A stretch of DNA of 64,000 bases from assembly GCA_000403315.2 (NCBI GenBank), contig KE159636.1:120544-184543 (forward strand), in the 5' to 3' direction. Positions 1-8,897 of the stretch are shown one piece after another; the first letter of the stretch is position 1; every line of letters starts with the position of its first letter. A model generated the notes under the pieces. That model made no database searches. It had not been told where the DNA came from and saw only the letters and a list, made by a program, of their open reading frames with translations. Position numbers and translations under genes: made by a program. The DNA is from Lachnospiraceae bacterium A2 (GTDB lineage: Bacteria; Bacillota; Clostridia; Lachnospirales; Lachnospiraceae).

Positions 1-1160
1 ATGAAAACTCCCTGGTGCTTTTCGACGAGCTTTGCGCCGGGACTGACCCGGTGGAAGGGGCTGCGCTGGCTACCTCTATTTTGTCCCGGCTCCACAATTA
101 CGGGGTGCGGACTATGGCAACCACCCATTACAGCGAGCTAAAAGTTTTTGCCCTCTCCACCCCGGGGGTGGAAAATGCCTGCTGTGAATTTTCCGTGGAA
201 ACCTTAAGCCCTACCTACCGGCTGTTAATCGGCATCCCCGGCAAAAGCAACGCCTTTGCCATTTCCGGCAAACTGGGCCTTATGGCAGATATTATTGAGG
301 ACGCCAAAAGCCGCATGACAGAACAGGAAGAAAATTTCGAGGACCTGATTTCCGATTTGGAAAACAGCAGGGCTGCCATAGAAAAAGAACGCTTGGAAAC
401 AGAACAGTACAAAAAAGAAGCCGAAACCCTGAAACGCAAGCTGGAAGAAAAACAGGAACGCCTGGACGCCCAGCGGGAAAAAATCCTGCGGCAGGCAAAC
501 GAGGATGCCCACGCCATCCTGCGGGACGCAAAAGAAGTGGCTGACCAGACCATTAAAAATTTCCATAAATACGGCCAAGGGAATACAACCGCCAAAGAAA
601 TGGAGCAGGAGCGCAGCAAGCTAAGGGGCAAAATGAACGACCTGGAAAAGCATATGTCCCTCAAGCAAGGGGAGCCTGCCAACCATAAAATCCCCAAGAA
701 GCTCCGTGTAGGGGACGCCGTAAAGGTCCTGAGCATGAACCTAAAGGGAACCGTCCACACCCTGCCCAACGACAAAGGGGATTTGTATGTCCAGATGGGC
801 ATTCTGCGTTCCCTTGTCAATATCAAGGACCTCGTGCTGCTGGAGGAGCCGCCAACCCTTGGGAATAAACGGAAATCCACTGGGGCAGGGAAAATAAAAA
901 TGTCTAAGTCCGCATCGGTTTCCACCGAAATCAACCTGATTGGGAAAACTACGGACGAAGCCATTTCCCTGCTGGACAAATATCTGGACGACGCTTATCT
1001 TGCCCATATGCCCTCTGTCCGGGTAGTCCATGGAAAAGGTACCGGCGCGCTGCGCAAAGCCGTCCATGGGCATTTAAAACGGCTGAAATACGTGAAATCC
1101 TTCCGCCTTGGGGAATTTGGGGAAGGGGATTCCGGCGTTACCATCGTAGAATTTAAATAA
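1..1160 (+). CDS. mutS2: Endonuclease MutS2, C-terminal part (5' end outside window)
   Basis: The reading frame is open from base 3, so the gene begins upstream. The first residues are the end of the MutS-family ATPase: Walker B (LVLFDEL) followed by the CAGTDPVEGAALA segment and the conserved ATTHYSELK switch. A long charged coiled coil of about 100 residues follows, then a basic linker, and the last 80 residues are an Smr nuclease domain with the VVHGKGTGALR motif. This order is diagnostic of MutS2, which acts on recombination intermediates and on collided ribosomes. The stop lies 10 bases before the next start, with AGGAGG between, so the response regulator downstream may be co-transcribed. 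Confidence 0.96.
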   Translation, partial: ENSLVLFDELCAGTDPVEGAALATSILSRLHNYGVRTMATTHYSELKVFALSTPGVENACCEFSVETLSPTYRLLIGIPGKSNAFAISGKLGLMADIIEDAKSRMTEQEENFEDLISDLENSRAAIEKERLETEQYKKEAETLKRKLEEKQERLDAQREKILRQANEDAHAILRDAKEVADQTIKNFHKYGQGNTTAKEMEQERSKLRGKMNDLEKHMSLKQGEPANHKIPKKLRVGDAVKVLSMNLKGTVHTLPNDKGDLYVQMGILRSLVNIKDLVLLEEPPTLGNKRKSTGAGKIKMSKSASVSTEINLIGKTTDEAISLLDKYLDDAYLAHMPSVRVVHGKGTGALRKAVHGHLKRLKYVKSFRLGEFGEGDSGVTIVEFK

Positions 1161-1170
1161 GGAGGCTGCT

Positions 1171-1869
1171 ATGGTTGCAAAACAGAAAATCCTTATCGTC
1201 GACGACGATGCAAATATTGCAGAATTAATTTCCCTTTACCTTACCAAAGAGTGTTACGACACCCGCATGGTGCAGGACGGGGAAGAAGCCCTTGCCATGT
1301 ATGAGCAGTATCAGCCGAACCTGATTCTGCTGGACCTCATGCTTCCCGGCATTGACGGCTATCAGGTCTGCCGGGAAATACGCGCCAAATCCAACCTGCC
1401 TATTATCATGCTTTCTGCCAAAGGGGAAATTTTTGACAAAGTGCTGGGGTTGGAGCTGGGCGCAGACGATTATATTATGAAACCCTTTGATTCCAAGGAA
1501 CTGGTGGCAAGGGTTAAGGCGGTGCTCCGCCGCTACCAGCCCGCCAAGCCAGAAGCCGCTGCTGCCAATATCAAATGCGTAGAATACCCAGACCTCACCA
1601 TCAACCAGACCAATTATTCTGTGGTCTACCATGGAAAGGCAGTGGATATGCCCCCCAAGGAGCTGGAGCTTTTGTATTTCCTGGCTTCCTCCCCAAACCA
1701 GGTATTTACCAGGGAGCAGCTTTTAGACCATATCTGGGGTTATGAATACATTGGGGACACCCGCACCGTGGATGTGCATGTCAAGCGGCTCCGGGAAAAA
1801 ATTAAGGACCATGCTTCCTGGCGGCTTGCCACGGTCTGGGGCATTGGCTACAAATTCGAGGTGAAATAG
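1171..1869 (+). CDS. OmpR-family response regulator
   Basis: A 232-residue DNA-binding response regulator. The receiver domain (about 1-120) shows the acidic pair in VDDD, the phosphoacceptor Asp in LLDLMLPG and the Lys of DYIMKPFD. The C-terminal winged helix (about 130-230) has the PKELELL and TVDVHVKRLREK motifs of the OmpR/PhoB group. The ATG is preceded by AAGGAGG. Its stop TAG shares one base with the GTG start of the histidine kinase, so the pair is translationally coupled. The signal and target genes are not evident. Confidence 0.95.
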   Translation: MVAKQKILIVDDDANIAELISLYLTKECYDTRMVQDGEEALAMYEQYQPNLILLDLMLPGIDGYQVCREIRAKSNLPIIMLSAKGEIFDKVLGLELGADDYIMKPFDSKELVARVKAVLRRYQPAKPEAAAANIKCVEYPDLTINQTNYSVVYHGKAVDMPPKELELLYFLASSPNQVFTREQLLDHIWGYEYIGDTRTVDVHVKRLREKIKDHASWRLATVWGIGYKFEVK

Positions 1870-3287
1870 TGAAACGGACACTTTACCTAAAGCTCCTGCT
1901 GGGCTATGCGGCATTTGGCATCCTTGGGTTCCTGACCATCGCTACTTTTACCTCCCGGCTGGCCTTTAACTACATAAAGCGGGATACTGCTTCGGATTTA
2001 TACCGGGAATCCAACTTGCTGGCTTCCAGTTATGCTTCCAACTATTACCGGGGCACCTTGACGCTGGAGGATGTGACTTCCCAATTCCAGGCAATTTCCA
2101 CGTATCTGGACGCTGCCATACAGGTAATCAGCAATAATGGGCAAATACTGATCCATGCTGGGCAGGAGCCTGCGGAAAAAAATATTGAAGATTTTGACAT
2201 TACGATGTTCGGCACCAGCTACTATCAGACAGGCACTTTTTTCGGCACCTTTTCCGAAGAAACCCTGTCTGTATTTTCCCCGATTACCATTAACTATAAA
2301 GTGAGGGGGTATGTGCTTATCCATAAGCCAATCCGCAAGATAGTTGCCCTGAAAGACGGCTTTATCAATATTTCTTACATGACGCTTGCTGTAATCTTCC
2401 TCTGCGCTTTTGTAGTGCTTGGGCTTTTTACCTACACAGTCTACATCCCCATCTGGAAAATTACAAGGGCTGCCAAAGATTACTCCGAAGGCAACTTTGA
2501 AACGCAGATCAACATCCACACCAATGATGAAATCGGATACCTTGCCGCATCCTTAAATTATATGGCAGCCGAACTGTCCACCCTGGAAGAAGACCAGCGG
2601 AAATTCATTGCAAATGTTTCCCACGATTTCCGCTCCCCGTTAACTTCTATCAAAGGCTACATTGAAGCCATTATGGACGGCACGATTCCCCATGAAATGC
2701 AGGACAAATATTTAAATATCATCCTCTTTGAAACAGAGCGCCTGAACAAGCTGACCCAAAGTATGCTGGAACTGAACAAATATGGGAAAAAAGGGACGAT
2801 GCTGGACATCAGCAGCTTTGATATCAATAACACCATTAAGCTGGTTGCACAGTCTTTCGAGGGGATTTGCCAGGAGAAAAAAATTTCCTTTGAGCTGATA
2901 CTGACCGGGGAAACCTCTTTCGTCCTGGCGGATATGAGCAAAATCCAGCAGGTGCTTTACAACCTGATTGACAATGCAATCAAGTTCAGCCACCCGGATT
3001 CTACCATTACAGTTGAAACTACGGAAAAAAATGAAAAGGTGTTCATTTCTGTGAAGGATACCGGGATTGGGATTCCAAAAGAGAGCATGAAAAAAATTTG
3101 GGAACGGTTTTACAAAACAGACTTGTCCCGGGGAAAGGATAAACGGGGGACGGGGCTGGGCCTTGCAATTGTAAAGGAGATTATTTCTGTGCATAATGAG
3201 AATATAAATGTAATTAGCACGGAAGGGGTGGGGACGGAGTTTATTTTTACGCTTCCTTTGAAACGGGATAAAAAGGAAGGGATTTAA
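1869..3287 (+). CDS. Membrane sensor histidine kinase (HAMP)
   Basis: A 472-residue sensor kinase partnered with the preceding regulator. It has an N-terminal transmembrane helix (about 8-30), an extracytoplasmic sensor of about 130 residues, a second helix (about 165-190) and a HAMP linker. The HisKA box is VSHDFRSPLTSIKGY with the phosphorylated His, and the HATPase region has an N box (NLIDNAIKFS), G1 (DTGIGIP) and G2 (GTGLGLAIVK). Translation starts at a GTG overlapping the regulator's stop. It ends just before a hairpin shared with the convergent ABC genes. Confidence 0.94.
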   Translation: MKRTLYLKLLLGYAAFGILGFLTIATFTSRLAFNYIKRDTASDLYRESNLLASSYASNYYRGTLTLEDVTSQFQAISTYLDAAIQVISNNGQILIHAGQEPAEKNIEDFDITMFGTSYYQTGTFFGTFSEETLSVFSPITINYKVRGYVLIHKPIRKIVALKDGFINISYMTLAVIFLCAFVVLGLFTYTVYIPIWKITRAAKDYSEGNFETQINIHTNDEIGYLAASLNYMAAELSTLEEDQRKFIANVSHDFRSPLTSIKGYIEAIMDGTIPHEMQDKYLNIILFETERLNKLTQSMLELNKYGKKGTMLDISSFDINNTIKLVAQSFEGICQEKKISFELILTGETSFVLADMSKIQQVLYNLIDNAIKFSHPDSTITVETTEKNEKVFISVKDTGIGIPKESMKKIWERFYKTDLSRGKDKRGTGLGLAIVKEIISVHNENINVISTEGVGTEFIFTLPLKRDKKEGI

Positions 3288-3303
3288 AGGGGGAGGGGGA
3301 GTG

Positions 3304-3332
3304 CAAAAAAGAATCCTGCAAAGCAGGATTCT
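3304..3332 (-). terminator. Intrinsic terminator of the ABC/two-component block
   Basis: A perfect 10-bp stem (AGAATCCTGC, loop AAA, GCAGGATTCT). Read on the minus strand it is followed by six T residues. It lies about 90 bases beyond the stop of the minus-strand ABC ATPase. There is no T tract on the plus side, so it serves the minus-strand operon. Confidence 0.85.
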
Positions 3333-3421
3333 CCGCCTGCCCCTCCCGAATACCTCCGGCACCATCCTATTGGCTATTTTTTCAGCAATAAGGCAGCATC
3401 CAATGGTAAACGCACATATGG

Positions 3422-4090
3422 CTATTTCACTACCCTCCCATCTTCAAGGGTTATCACTGCCTCCGACATCCTTGCAACTTCAAGGTCATGGGTAACAATA
3501 ATTAGGGTCTGCCCAAATTTTTTTGCGCTTCCAATCAGAAGCTCCAAGGTTTCCAGGGCAGTCTTTTTGTCCAGGTTCCCGGTAGGCTCGTCTGCAAAAA
3601 TGATTTTAGGCTTTGACAGGATGGAACGTGCTATGGCAACCCGCTGCTGCTCCCCGCCAGACAGTTCCGGGGCATATTTTTTCTGCTTATCTGAAAGGCC
3701 TAACGTTTCAAGCACGGTATGCAGGAACCCGGAGTCTGGCTTGCGCTGGTCCAGCTTTAACGGCATACAGATATTTTCCAGCACATTATACTCCTCCATC
3801 AGGTTATACTGCTGGAACACGAAGCCCATATGCCTTCTGCGGAAGACAGCCATCTGCCCATCCGGGTATTCTGACAGGTCCTTCCCTTCAAAAAATACAT
3901 TCCCTCTGGTGGGCTTCTCCAGCCCGCTTAAGACATACAGCAGTGTGGATTTCCCGGAACCGCTCCTGCCAATTACAGAATAGAACCGTCCTTTTGCAAA
4001 AGATAAGTCTATCCCATTCAGGGCATTTACTTTCACAGAAGATGATCCGTAAGTTTTCCATATATTTTCGGCTTTTAAGATTGTATCCAT
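3422..4090 (-). CDS. ABC transporter ATP-binding protein, MacB/LolD type
   Basis: A 222-residue ATPase. Walker A is GRSGSGKST (about 40-48), the Q loop lies in FVFQQYNLM, the signature is LSGGEQQRVAIARS, Walker B is IIFADEPTGNLD and the switch His is in IVTHD. The FADEPTGNLDKKT string and the short length fit the MacB/LolD/FtsE subfamily, which works with FtsX-type permeases. The gene for such a permease lies 15 bases upstream. The transport substrate is unknown; peptide antibiotic export or resistance is a common role but is only an inference here. Confidence 0.93.
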   Translation of the reverse strand: MDTILKAENIWKTYGSSSVKVNALNGIDLSFAKGRFYSVIGRSGSGKSTLLYVLSGLEKPTRGNVFFEGKDLSEYPDGQMAVFRRRHMGFVFQQYNLMEEYNVLENICMPLKLDQRKPDSGFLHTVLETLGLSDKQKKYAPELSGGEQQRVAIARSILSKPKIIFADEPTGNLDKKTALETLELLIGSAKKFGQTLIIVTHDLEVARMSEAVITLEDGRVVK

Positions 4091-4105
4091 CCCATTCCCT
4101 CCTGA

Positions 4106-6844
4106 TTAAGATAGGCGTTCCCTGATAGTTTCCTTTAATACACGGTTTTGCGGGGCAAAGAACAGCAGGAACACACAGGCCATGCCAAAAGCGCAGAAGG
4201 AAAGGTGCGCAGGCAGGCTCCAGCCGGCTTCCAGGCAATTCCCGGTAAATTGGGCTTTCAGCAGTTCAAAAAAGGTTCCTGTATCATCTGTTTCCTCCGC
4301 AAATTTCTGGTAAGTCCCGATATGCTTCAGTGCAAAAAACAGGAAATATCCCACATGCCCCAGCAGGCAGGAGGCCAGTGCCATAAGGAGCCCTTTGGCT
4401 GCCAGCCGTGCACGGAGCTGCCGCCGGGACATCCCTATGGCTTGCAGCAGGGCAAAGGAGCGCTTCTGGGCAAATCCATGGAGCATTTCTGTATTTAGCA
4501 GAATCAGTGCCAGGATCAGGAACATGCATATGCCGCAAATCCAGATATGGAGCAGGGCCTGCAGGGCTTCCTGCCGGTATGCGGCGTGTTCTTCCCGCTG
4601 GTTGGTAAACATCAGGCAATGTTCCGCTGCCGACTTAGCCATCAGGTAGTCGGTGGAAAAATATCCAGCATCCATGCCCGTGTAAATAAATGCATTTGTA
4701 TATCCATATGCTTGGTTGCTCCAGATTTCTTTATCCAGAAGGATGCCATTCCGGTCAGCTTCCATCAGCTTTTTGGCAAATGCATTGGAGCCAATGACAG
4801 CGTAATAATTATCGCTCTGAAATAAGGTAAGGCAGGGGTCTTGCTCCAAATTTGCTGTAATGATCCCGACGGCCTCTGCTTTGGCACGGTTGGTTGGCAT
4901 AAGCTGTTGATAGGGCTTATAAGATTTCAAGCTATCATCTCCCGGGACAGGGCTCGGGATAGGTTCTTCCAATTCCCCCATTCCATAGGCAGTTATAGTT
5001 ACGGTGTCCCCCAAGGCCACGCCAAAATCCTGATATAACTGCCCATCCAGCTCTATCCCTGCTTCTGTGTTATAAGGGAGATATAAAAGGACGGCTTCCC
5101 CGTCCCGGAATTTTTCCCGGTCAATTTCCCCATCGGCATATTGGAAAAATTTCTCCCAGTTCTCCTCGGCTATCCCGTAGGCGCGGCACCATAAGCCTTC
5201 CGGGGCAGCGCTTTGCCCAGCGGTTTCTATGGCGTCCCAAACCTGTACCCCGTAACGGTGTTCCATCAGCAGGGAGGCAAATGGGTTTTCCTCCATTCCT
5301 GAAAATTCCAACGTGCCAGCCGATTGGTTCCACGCTACGGTTTCCCTGATTCCGGGCAGGGATTTTATGCGTTCCATAAATGCATCTGTGATAAGGATGG
5401 ACTGGAAGCCATTCTGGCCTGTAGTTTGGTTAATGGTATAGGAGCTGGACTGCGACCATAAACTGTCCATATAAATAGGGGCCAGTGACTCCATATAACA
5501 GAAAATTACAGTTACCATACTGGCGGAGGAAAGGAGCAGCAGCCCCAGCCGTTTCACTCCTCTCCCACGTCTGCCTGCCCAGGGCAGCCGCCGTTTTTGG
5601 GCGGACAGGGATCCCCGCAGGGAATAACGGAACGTTAGGAACCGGGTAAGGAACACAGCCCCGAACCAGAGCAGTAAGATTCCTGCGGCCAGCACAGCCG
5701 GGATAGAAATATGGAAGGCGCTGGGGCTTTGTTCCATCAGGAGCTGGAGCAATGCCCAGGTGGCCATGCTGCCGGCTGCAATCCCCCCTGCCGCCGCTGG
5801 CAGCATCAGGAGCATGGTTTCATAAAAAATAATTATGGAAAGCTGCTGTTTGGTCGCGCCAATGGTACGGAATAAATGGAGCGAGCGCATCTGTTCCTTT
5901 AACTGAATGGAACAGATGGCAATGACTGCAGCAATGGTGATGGCTAAAATCAGGGCAAGGTTAAAGTAATGGTATTCATCTTTTGCCATCGGCCCATAGG
6001 CGGAATTGTTTTCCACGGTATTTTCATACTCCCTCCGCAGGGATTGGGATAGGCCGTGGCTTTCTTCCCGGCCTGTGGAAAGAAAATACTGGTAGGAACA
6101 AACGTCCCCCAGTTCCTTTGCCGCATTTTCAGTCACGCAGGCCCCGACTAGCGCCACTTCCACGGTTCCGGTATCCCATAGCCCTGTATATTCCCGGAGT
6201 ACGCCGCAAAGGATGTATTCTTTTTGGATAATATCGTTGCTGCCAGGGATAGATGTGTTGCTGTTTTCCCCAACGGTGTGGCTCAGCCCCAGAACCGTAT
6301 CACTATTCCCAACTGTCTGGTTTTGTTCTGCAGCCCCGCCGTCTTTGCCCAGAAGCGCCCCGTGCTTTTCAATAGCGGACTTGTCCATAATCCGCAAGGT
6401 TAAGGTTTGCCCCAGCTTATAGTCGTATCCTAAGCTGCTCAGGGTATCCGCTTCTATGGCAATCTCATTGTCTTTGGCTGGGAACCTTCCGCTTACCACC
6501 TCAAGGCGCCCAAGGGTGCGCAGGGAATCGTCCAACGTCCCGATTCCCGTAAGGGGCGTTACCCCGCTGTCCAGCAGGTTCCCATAGGTTTTTGCTGTCC
6601 CGTAGCTTTGGATCCGTTCCTCCTGTAAAGCAGCCCCTAAAGGGTCTGGGCTGTAAACGGCCACATTCCATTCCCCATACATGTCATAACGCAGTTCTTC
6701 GCGGGTTTTGTTCAGGCTCCCGGTAATGCTTACATTGAGGATGGCAAATGTGACGGACAGGAAATATGCTGCAAACAGGCAGGCACTGCCCTTCCTTTTT
6801 CCCTTCAGGCCGTTCCATGTAATGTCCAGTAAGTAATTATGCAT
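4106..6844 (-). CDS. FtsX-type ABC transporter permease, two-module
   Basis: A permease of about 912 residues with one N-terminal transmembrane helix, a large extracytoplasmic domain, a three-helix FtsX core (about 290-420), a second helix and large extracytoplasmic region (about 450-760) and a second three-helix FtsX core near the C-terminus. Both cores carry the FRTIGATKQQ / LLQAIGMSRRQL type loop typical of MacB-like permeases. I place the start at the ATG giving MHNYLLDITWNG, with AAAGGATGG upstream. An in-frame ATG 12 bases earlier (6856) is possible but its ribosome site would abut the codon. It partners the ATPase downstream and is probably controlled by the adjacent two-component system. 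Confidence 0.9.
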   Translation of the reverse strand: MHNYLLDITWNGLKGKRKGSACLFAAYFLSVTFAILNVSITGSLNKTREELRYDMYGEWNVAVYSPDPLGAALQEERIQSYGTAKTYGNLLDSGVTPLTGIGTLDDSLRTLGRLEVVSGRFPAKDNEIAIEADTLSSLGYDYKLGQTLTLRIMDKSAIEKHGALLGKDGGAAEQNQTVGNSDTVLGLSHTVGENSNTSIPGSNDIIQKEYILCGVLREYTGLWDTGTVEVALVGACVTENAAKELGDVCSYQYFLSTGREESHGLSQSLRREYENTVENNSAYGPMAKDEYHYFNLALILAITIAAVIAICSIQLKEQMRSLHLFRTIGATKQQLSIIIFYETMLLMLPAAAGGIAAGSMATWALLQLLMEQSPSAFHISIPAVLAAGILLLWFGAVFLTRFLTFRYSLRGSLSAQKRRLPWAGRRGRGVKRLGLLLLSSASMVTVIFCYMESLAPIYMDSLWSQSSSYTINQTTGQNGFQSILITDAFMERIKSLPGIRETVAWNQSAGTLEFSGMEENPFASLLMEHRYGVQVWDAIETAGQSAAPEGLWCRAYGIAEENWEKFFQYADGEIDREKFRDGEAVLLYLPYNTEAGIELDGQLYQDFGVALGDTVTITAYGMGELEEPIPSPVPGDDSLKSYKPYQQLMPTNRAKAEAVGIITANLEQDPCLTLFQSDNYYAVIGSNAFAKKLMEADRNGILLDKEIWSNQAYGYTNAFIYTGMDAGYFSTDYLMAKSAAEHCLMFTNQREEHAAYRQEALQALLHIWICGICMFLILALILLNTEMLHGFAQKRSFALLQAIGMSRRQLRARLAAKGLLMALASCLLGHVGYFLFFALKHIGTYQKFAEETDDTGTFFELLKAQFTGNCLEAGWSLPAHLSFCAFGMACVFLLFFAPQNRVLKETIRERLS

Positions 6845-6898
6845 AGCTGCCACCATCCTTTAAAATATTCCTTCTGGTTCTATGGTAACATGTCAACC

Positions 6899-7867
6899 TT
6901 ACGGTTCCCTTACAATTTCCCTTACAGCTTCGTAAGGCCTGTTCCCCTCCAGGATTGGGAGCTTTAAAAGGAAACATGCCCCGCCGCCCTTTTGGTTCCC
7001 TGCCTGTATGCTGCCGTGGTGAGCCTTAAGGATATCCCTTGCCATGCTCAGCCCAATGCCATACCCTGCTTTCCCATAGCTGCCCCGGTGGAACCGTTCA
7101 AACAGGCAGGGCAGTTCATCCTCCGGAATCCCAGGGCCTTCGTCCCTTATTTCCAGTACAAGGCTGTGGGTGCAGTCGATGGCTGTAATGTGTACGGTTG
7201 AATCTGCAGGGGTATGTTCTATGGCATTTTTTATGACATTTTCTACTGCCTGGGAGAACCAATAGCTGTCAAGGCATAGTTCCGGGATCCCGGAGAGGGC
7301 AGAAAGCTCCCATACAATGCCCACTCCTTTTTTCTTCCGCAGCGGTTCCAGCAGGCTGGCAGCTCTGTGGAGGAGCTGCCCCACGCTGCAGCGTTCCGGC
7401 CGCATATTGATTTTCTGCCCCGCAAGCTGGCTGCATTCCAGAATCCGCCCTACTTCCCCGGTCAGCCGTTCCATGCAGTTCTGGCACGCATCTAATTCTG
7501 CCTGTACCTCCGGGGAGGAGGCTTTTACCTGTGCCAAATCTACGCGAATTTGCAGGGCGGTCAGGGAAGTTTTCATTTGATGGGCCATATTTTCCATAAA
7601 CTGGTTCAGGCGTTCTTCCCGCTTTTTCCAGTGGCGGCGCTGGTGTGTGGCCTGTTCCGTGACTGCCGCCAGTTGGTTTTTAAGGTTTTCCACTCTCCCC
7701 TCCCCCAGCGTTTCCGCAAGGTGGGTTTCCCCGTTCCATAAAAAACAGTCCAATTCATGGACAAGATGGTCTATTTTTTGTTCCAGCCTGTAACGCCTGT
7801 GATGTTCCAGCAGGAAAAGCGCGAAAGCAGTCAGGGCTGCTGCCAAAGCTATGATGTTTCCTTCCAT
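6899..7867 (-). CDS. Sensor histidine kinase of the ABC-transporter block
   Basis: A 322-residue kinase with a single N-terminal transmembrane helix (about 4-20) and almost no extracellular part. The HisKA box is MAHQMKTSLTALQ; note Q in place of the usual E after the His. HATPase boxes are NVIKNAIEHTP, DEGPGIPEDE and GYGIGLSMAR. I chose the ATG at 7867 because GAGGG precedes it and the frame upstream overlaps the regulator. Kinases lacking a sensor domain beside ABC exporters often sense through the transporter, as in Bce-like modules; whether that holds here is inference. Confidence 0.92.
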   Translation of the reverse strand: MEGNIIALAAALTAFALFLLEHHRRYRLEQKIDHLVHELDCFLWNGETHLAETLGEGRVENLKNQLAAVTEQATHQRRHWKKREERLNQFMENMAHQMKTSLTALQIRVDLAQVKASSPEVQAELDACQNCMERLTGEVGRILECSQLAGQKINMRPERCSVGQLLHRAASLLEPLRKKKGVGIVWELSALSGIPELCLDSYWFSQAVENVIKNAIEHTPADSTVHITAIDCTHSLVLEIRDEGPGIPEDELPCLFERFHRGSYGKAGYGIGLSMARDILKAHHGSIQAGNQKGGGACFLLKLPILEGNRPYEAVREIVREP

Positions 7868-7877
7868 TCTGCCGCCC

Positions 7878-8567
7878 TCATTTCTGCACATGTACCGCCC
7901 AGCGGTACCCAATCCCCCGGACGGTTTCGATGTATGCCGTCCCTTGGAATGTGCCAAGCTTTTCCCTTAACCTGCTGATGTTCACGCTTAAGGTATTTTC
8001 ATCTACATAGGCGCTGTCCCTGTCCCAAACCTCGCTGAATATCCTTTCCCGGCTCAGCGTATGGGGCCAGCCCAGCAAAAGGCATTGCACAAGCTGCAGT
8101 TCTATAGGGGTGAGGGCAAGGGGGGACTGGTCCCGGCATACCTGATGCCTGCCCATGTCGTAAGAGAGCTCCCCGGAGGTTATCCGTAGCCCATAGGCCC
8201 GCTTTCCGCGCCGCAGCAGCGCCTGTACCCGGGCAAGCAGTTCCTGCAGCCGGAAGGGTTTTGTGATATAGTCGTCGCCGCCCACGGTAAAGCCCCGTAC
8301 TACGTCTATCTCGCTTTGGTAAGCGGTCAGGAACAGGATGGGGATATCTGAGGTTTCACGGATTTTTTTGCATATGGCGTAGCCGTTTTCCTCCCCTAAG
8401 TTTATGTCTAAGATTACTAAGTCCAGCGGCTGCCTTTTTACCATTTCTAAAGCTTTTCTGGGCTGTTCACACCATTCAGCCTGATAGCCGCTGCCGTTTA
8501 AGATGTCTGCCAGCCCCTGGGCTACGGCTTCGTCGTCCTCTACAATTAAAATGCGCAGTTTTTCCAT
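7878..8567 (-). CDS. OmpR-family response regulator of the ABC-transporter block
   Basis: A 229-residue regulator. The receiver domain has VEDDEAVAQG, phosphoacceptor Asp in VILDINLG and Lys in DYITKPF. The winged helix (about 130-225) has TPIELQLVQ and NTLSVNISRLREKLG. It is first in a minus-strand block of regulator, kinase, permease and ATPase, 10 bases before the kinase start. The ATG follows AAAGGAACAGGA. The block is read from a sigma-A-like promoter about 100 bases upstream. Confidence 0.94.
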   Translation of the reverse strand: MEKLRILIVEDDEAVAQGLADILNGSGYQAEWCEQPRKALEMVKRQPLDLVILDINLGEENGYAICKKIRETSDIPILFLTAYQSEIDVVRGFTVGGDDYITKPFRLQELLARVQALLRRGKRAYGLRITSGELSYDMGRHQVCRDQSPLALTPIELQLVQCLLLGWPHTLSRERIFSEVWDRDSAYVDENTLSVNISRLREKLGTFQGTAYIETVRGIGYRWAVHVQK

Positions 8568-8662
8568 ATAATGTCCTGTTCCTTTCCTTTGGTCCAGGGG
8601 AACTCAGCAGCGGGAAAGCTTGGGCTTCCCGCGGGTGTCCCCCGCCATAAAATGCTACCGTT

Positions 8663-8691
8663 ATTCTAACAGTTGTTTTCCGGCATTTCAA
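8663..8691 (-). promoter_or_regulatory. Sigma-A-like promoter of the regulator/kinase/ABC block
   Basis: On the minus strand TTGAAA (8691-8686) is separated by 17 bases from TAGAAT (8668-8663). The start would lie near 8656, giving a leader of about 90 bases that contains a GCGGGAA/TTCCCGC hairpin. A single GATTAGGGG half-repeat directly abuts the -35 box. Confidence 0.7.
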
Positions 8692-8744
8692 GATTAGGGG
8701 TGCAGCCGCCGAAAACAAAAAGCCATAGAAACATGGTGGGTTTT

Positions 8745-8875
8745 ATGGTATAATATCGGAAGATATTATACCGCCCGGAGCGAAGCGGAGTGGCATAGAC
8801 AGCCATAGTTTATCACGAAGTGATTATGGTATAATATCGGAAGATATTATACCGCCCGGAGCGAAGCGGAGTGGC
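8745..8875. repeat. Two direct repeats each holding a perfect palindrome
   Basis: A unit of 50 bp occurs at 8745-8794 and again at 8826-8875, a period of 81 bp. Each unit holds an 11-bp inverted repeat (GGTATAATATC, GGAA, GATATTATACC) at 8747-8772 and 8828-8853, then a GC-rich tail (CCGCCCGGAGCGAAGCGGAG). Between them lies a third, weaker ATCAC-gaa-GTGAT inverted repeat. It sits just upstream of the ROK gene. It could be a double operator or a dispersed palindromic element. Confidence 0.85.
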
Positions 8876-8897
8876 TAAAAAAACACTTTAGGAAAGT

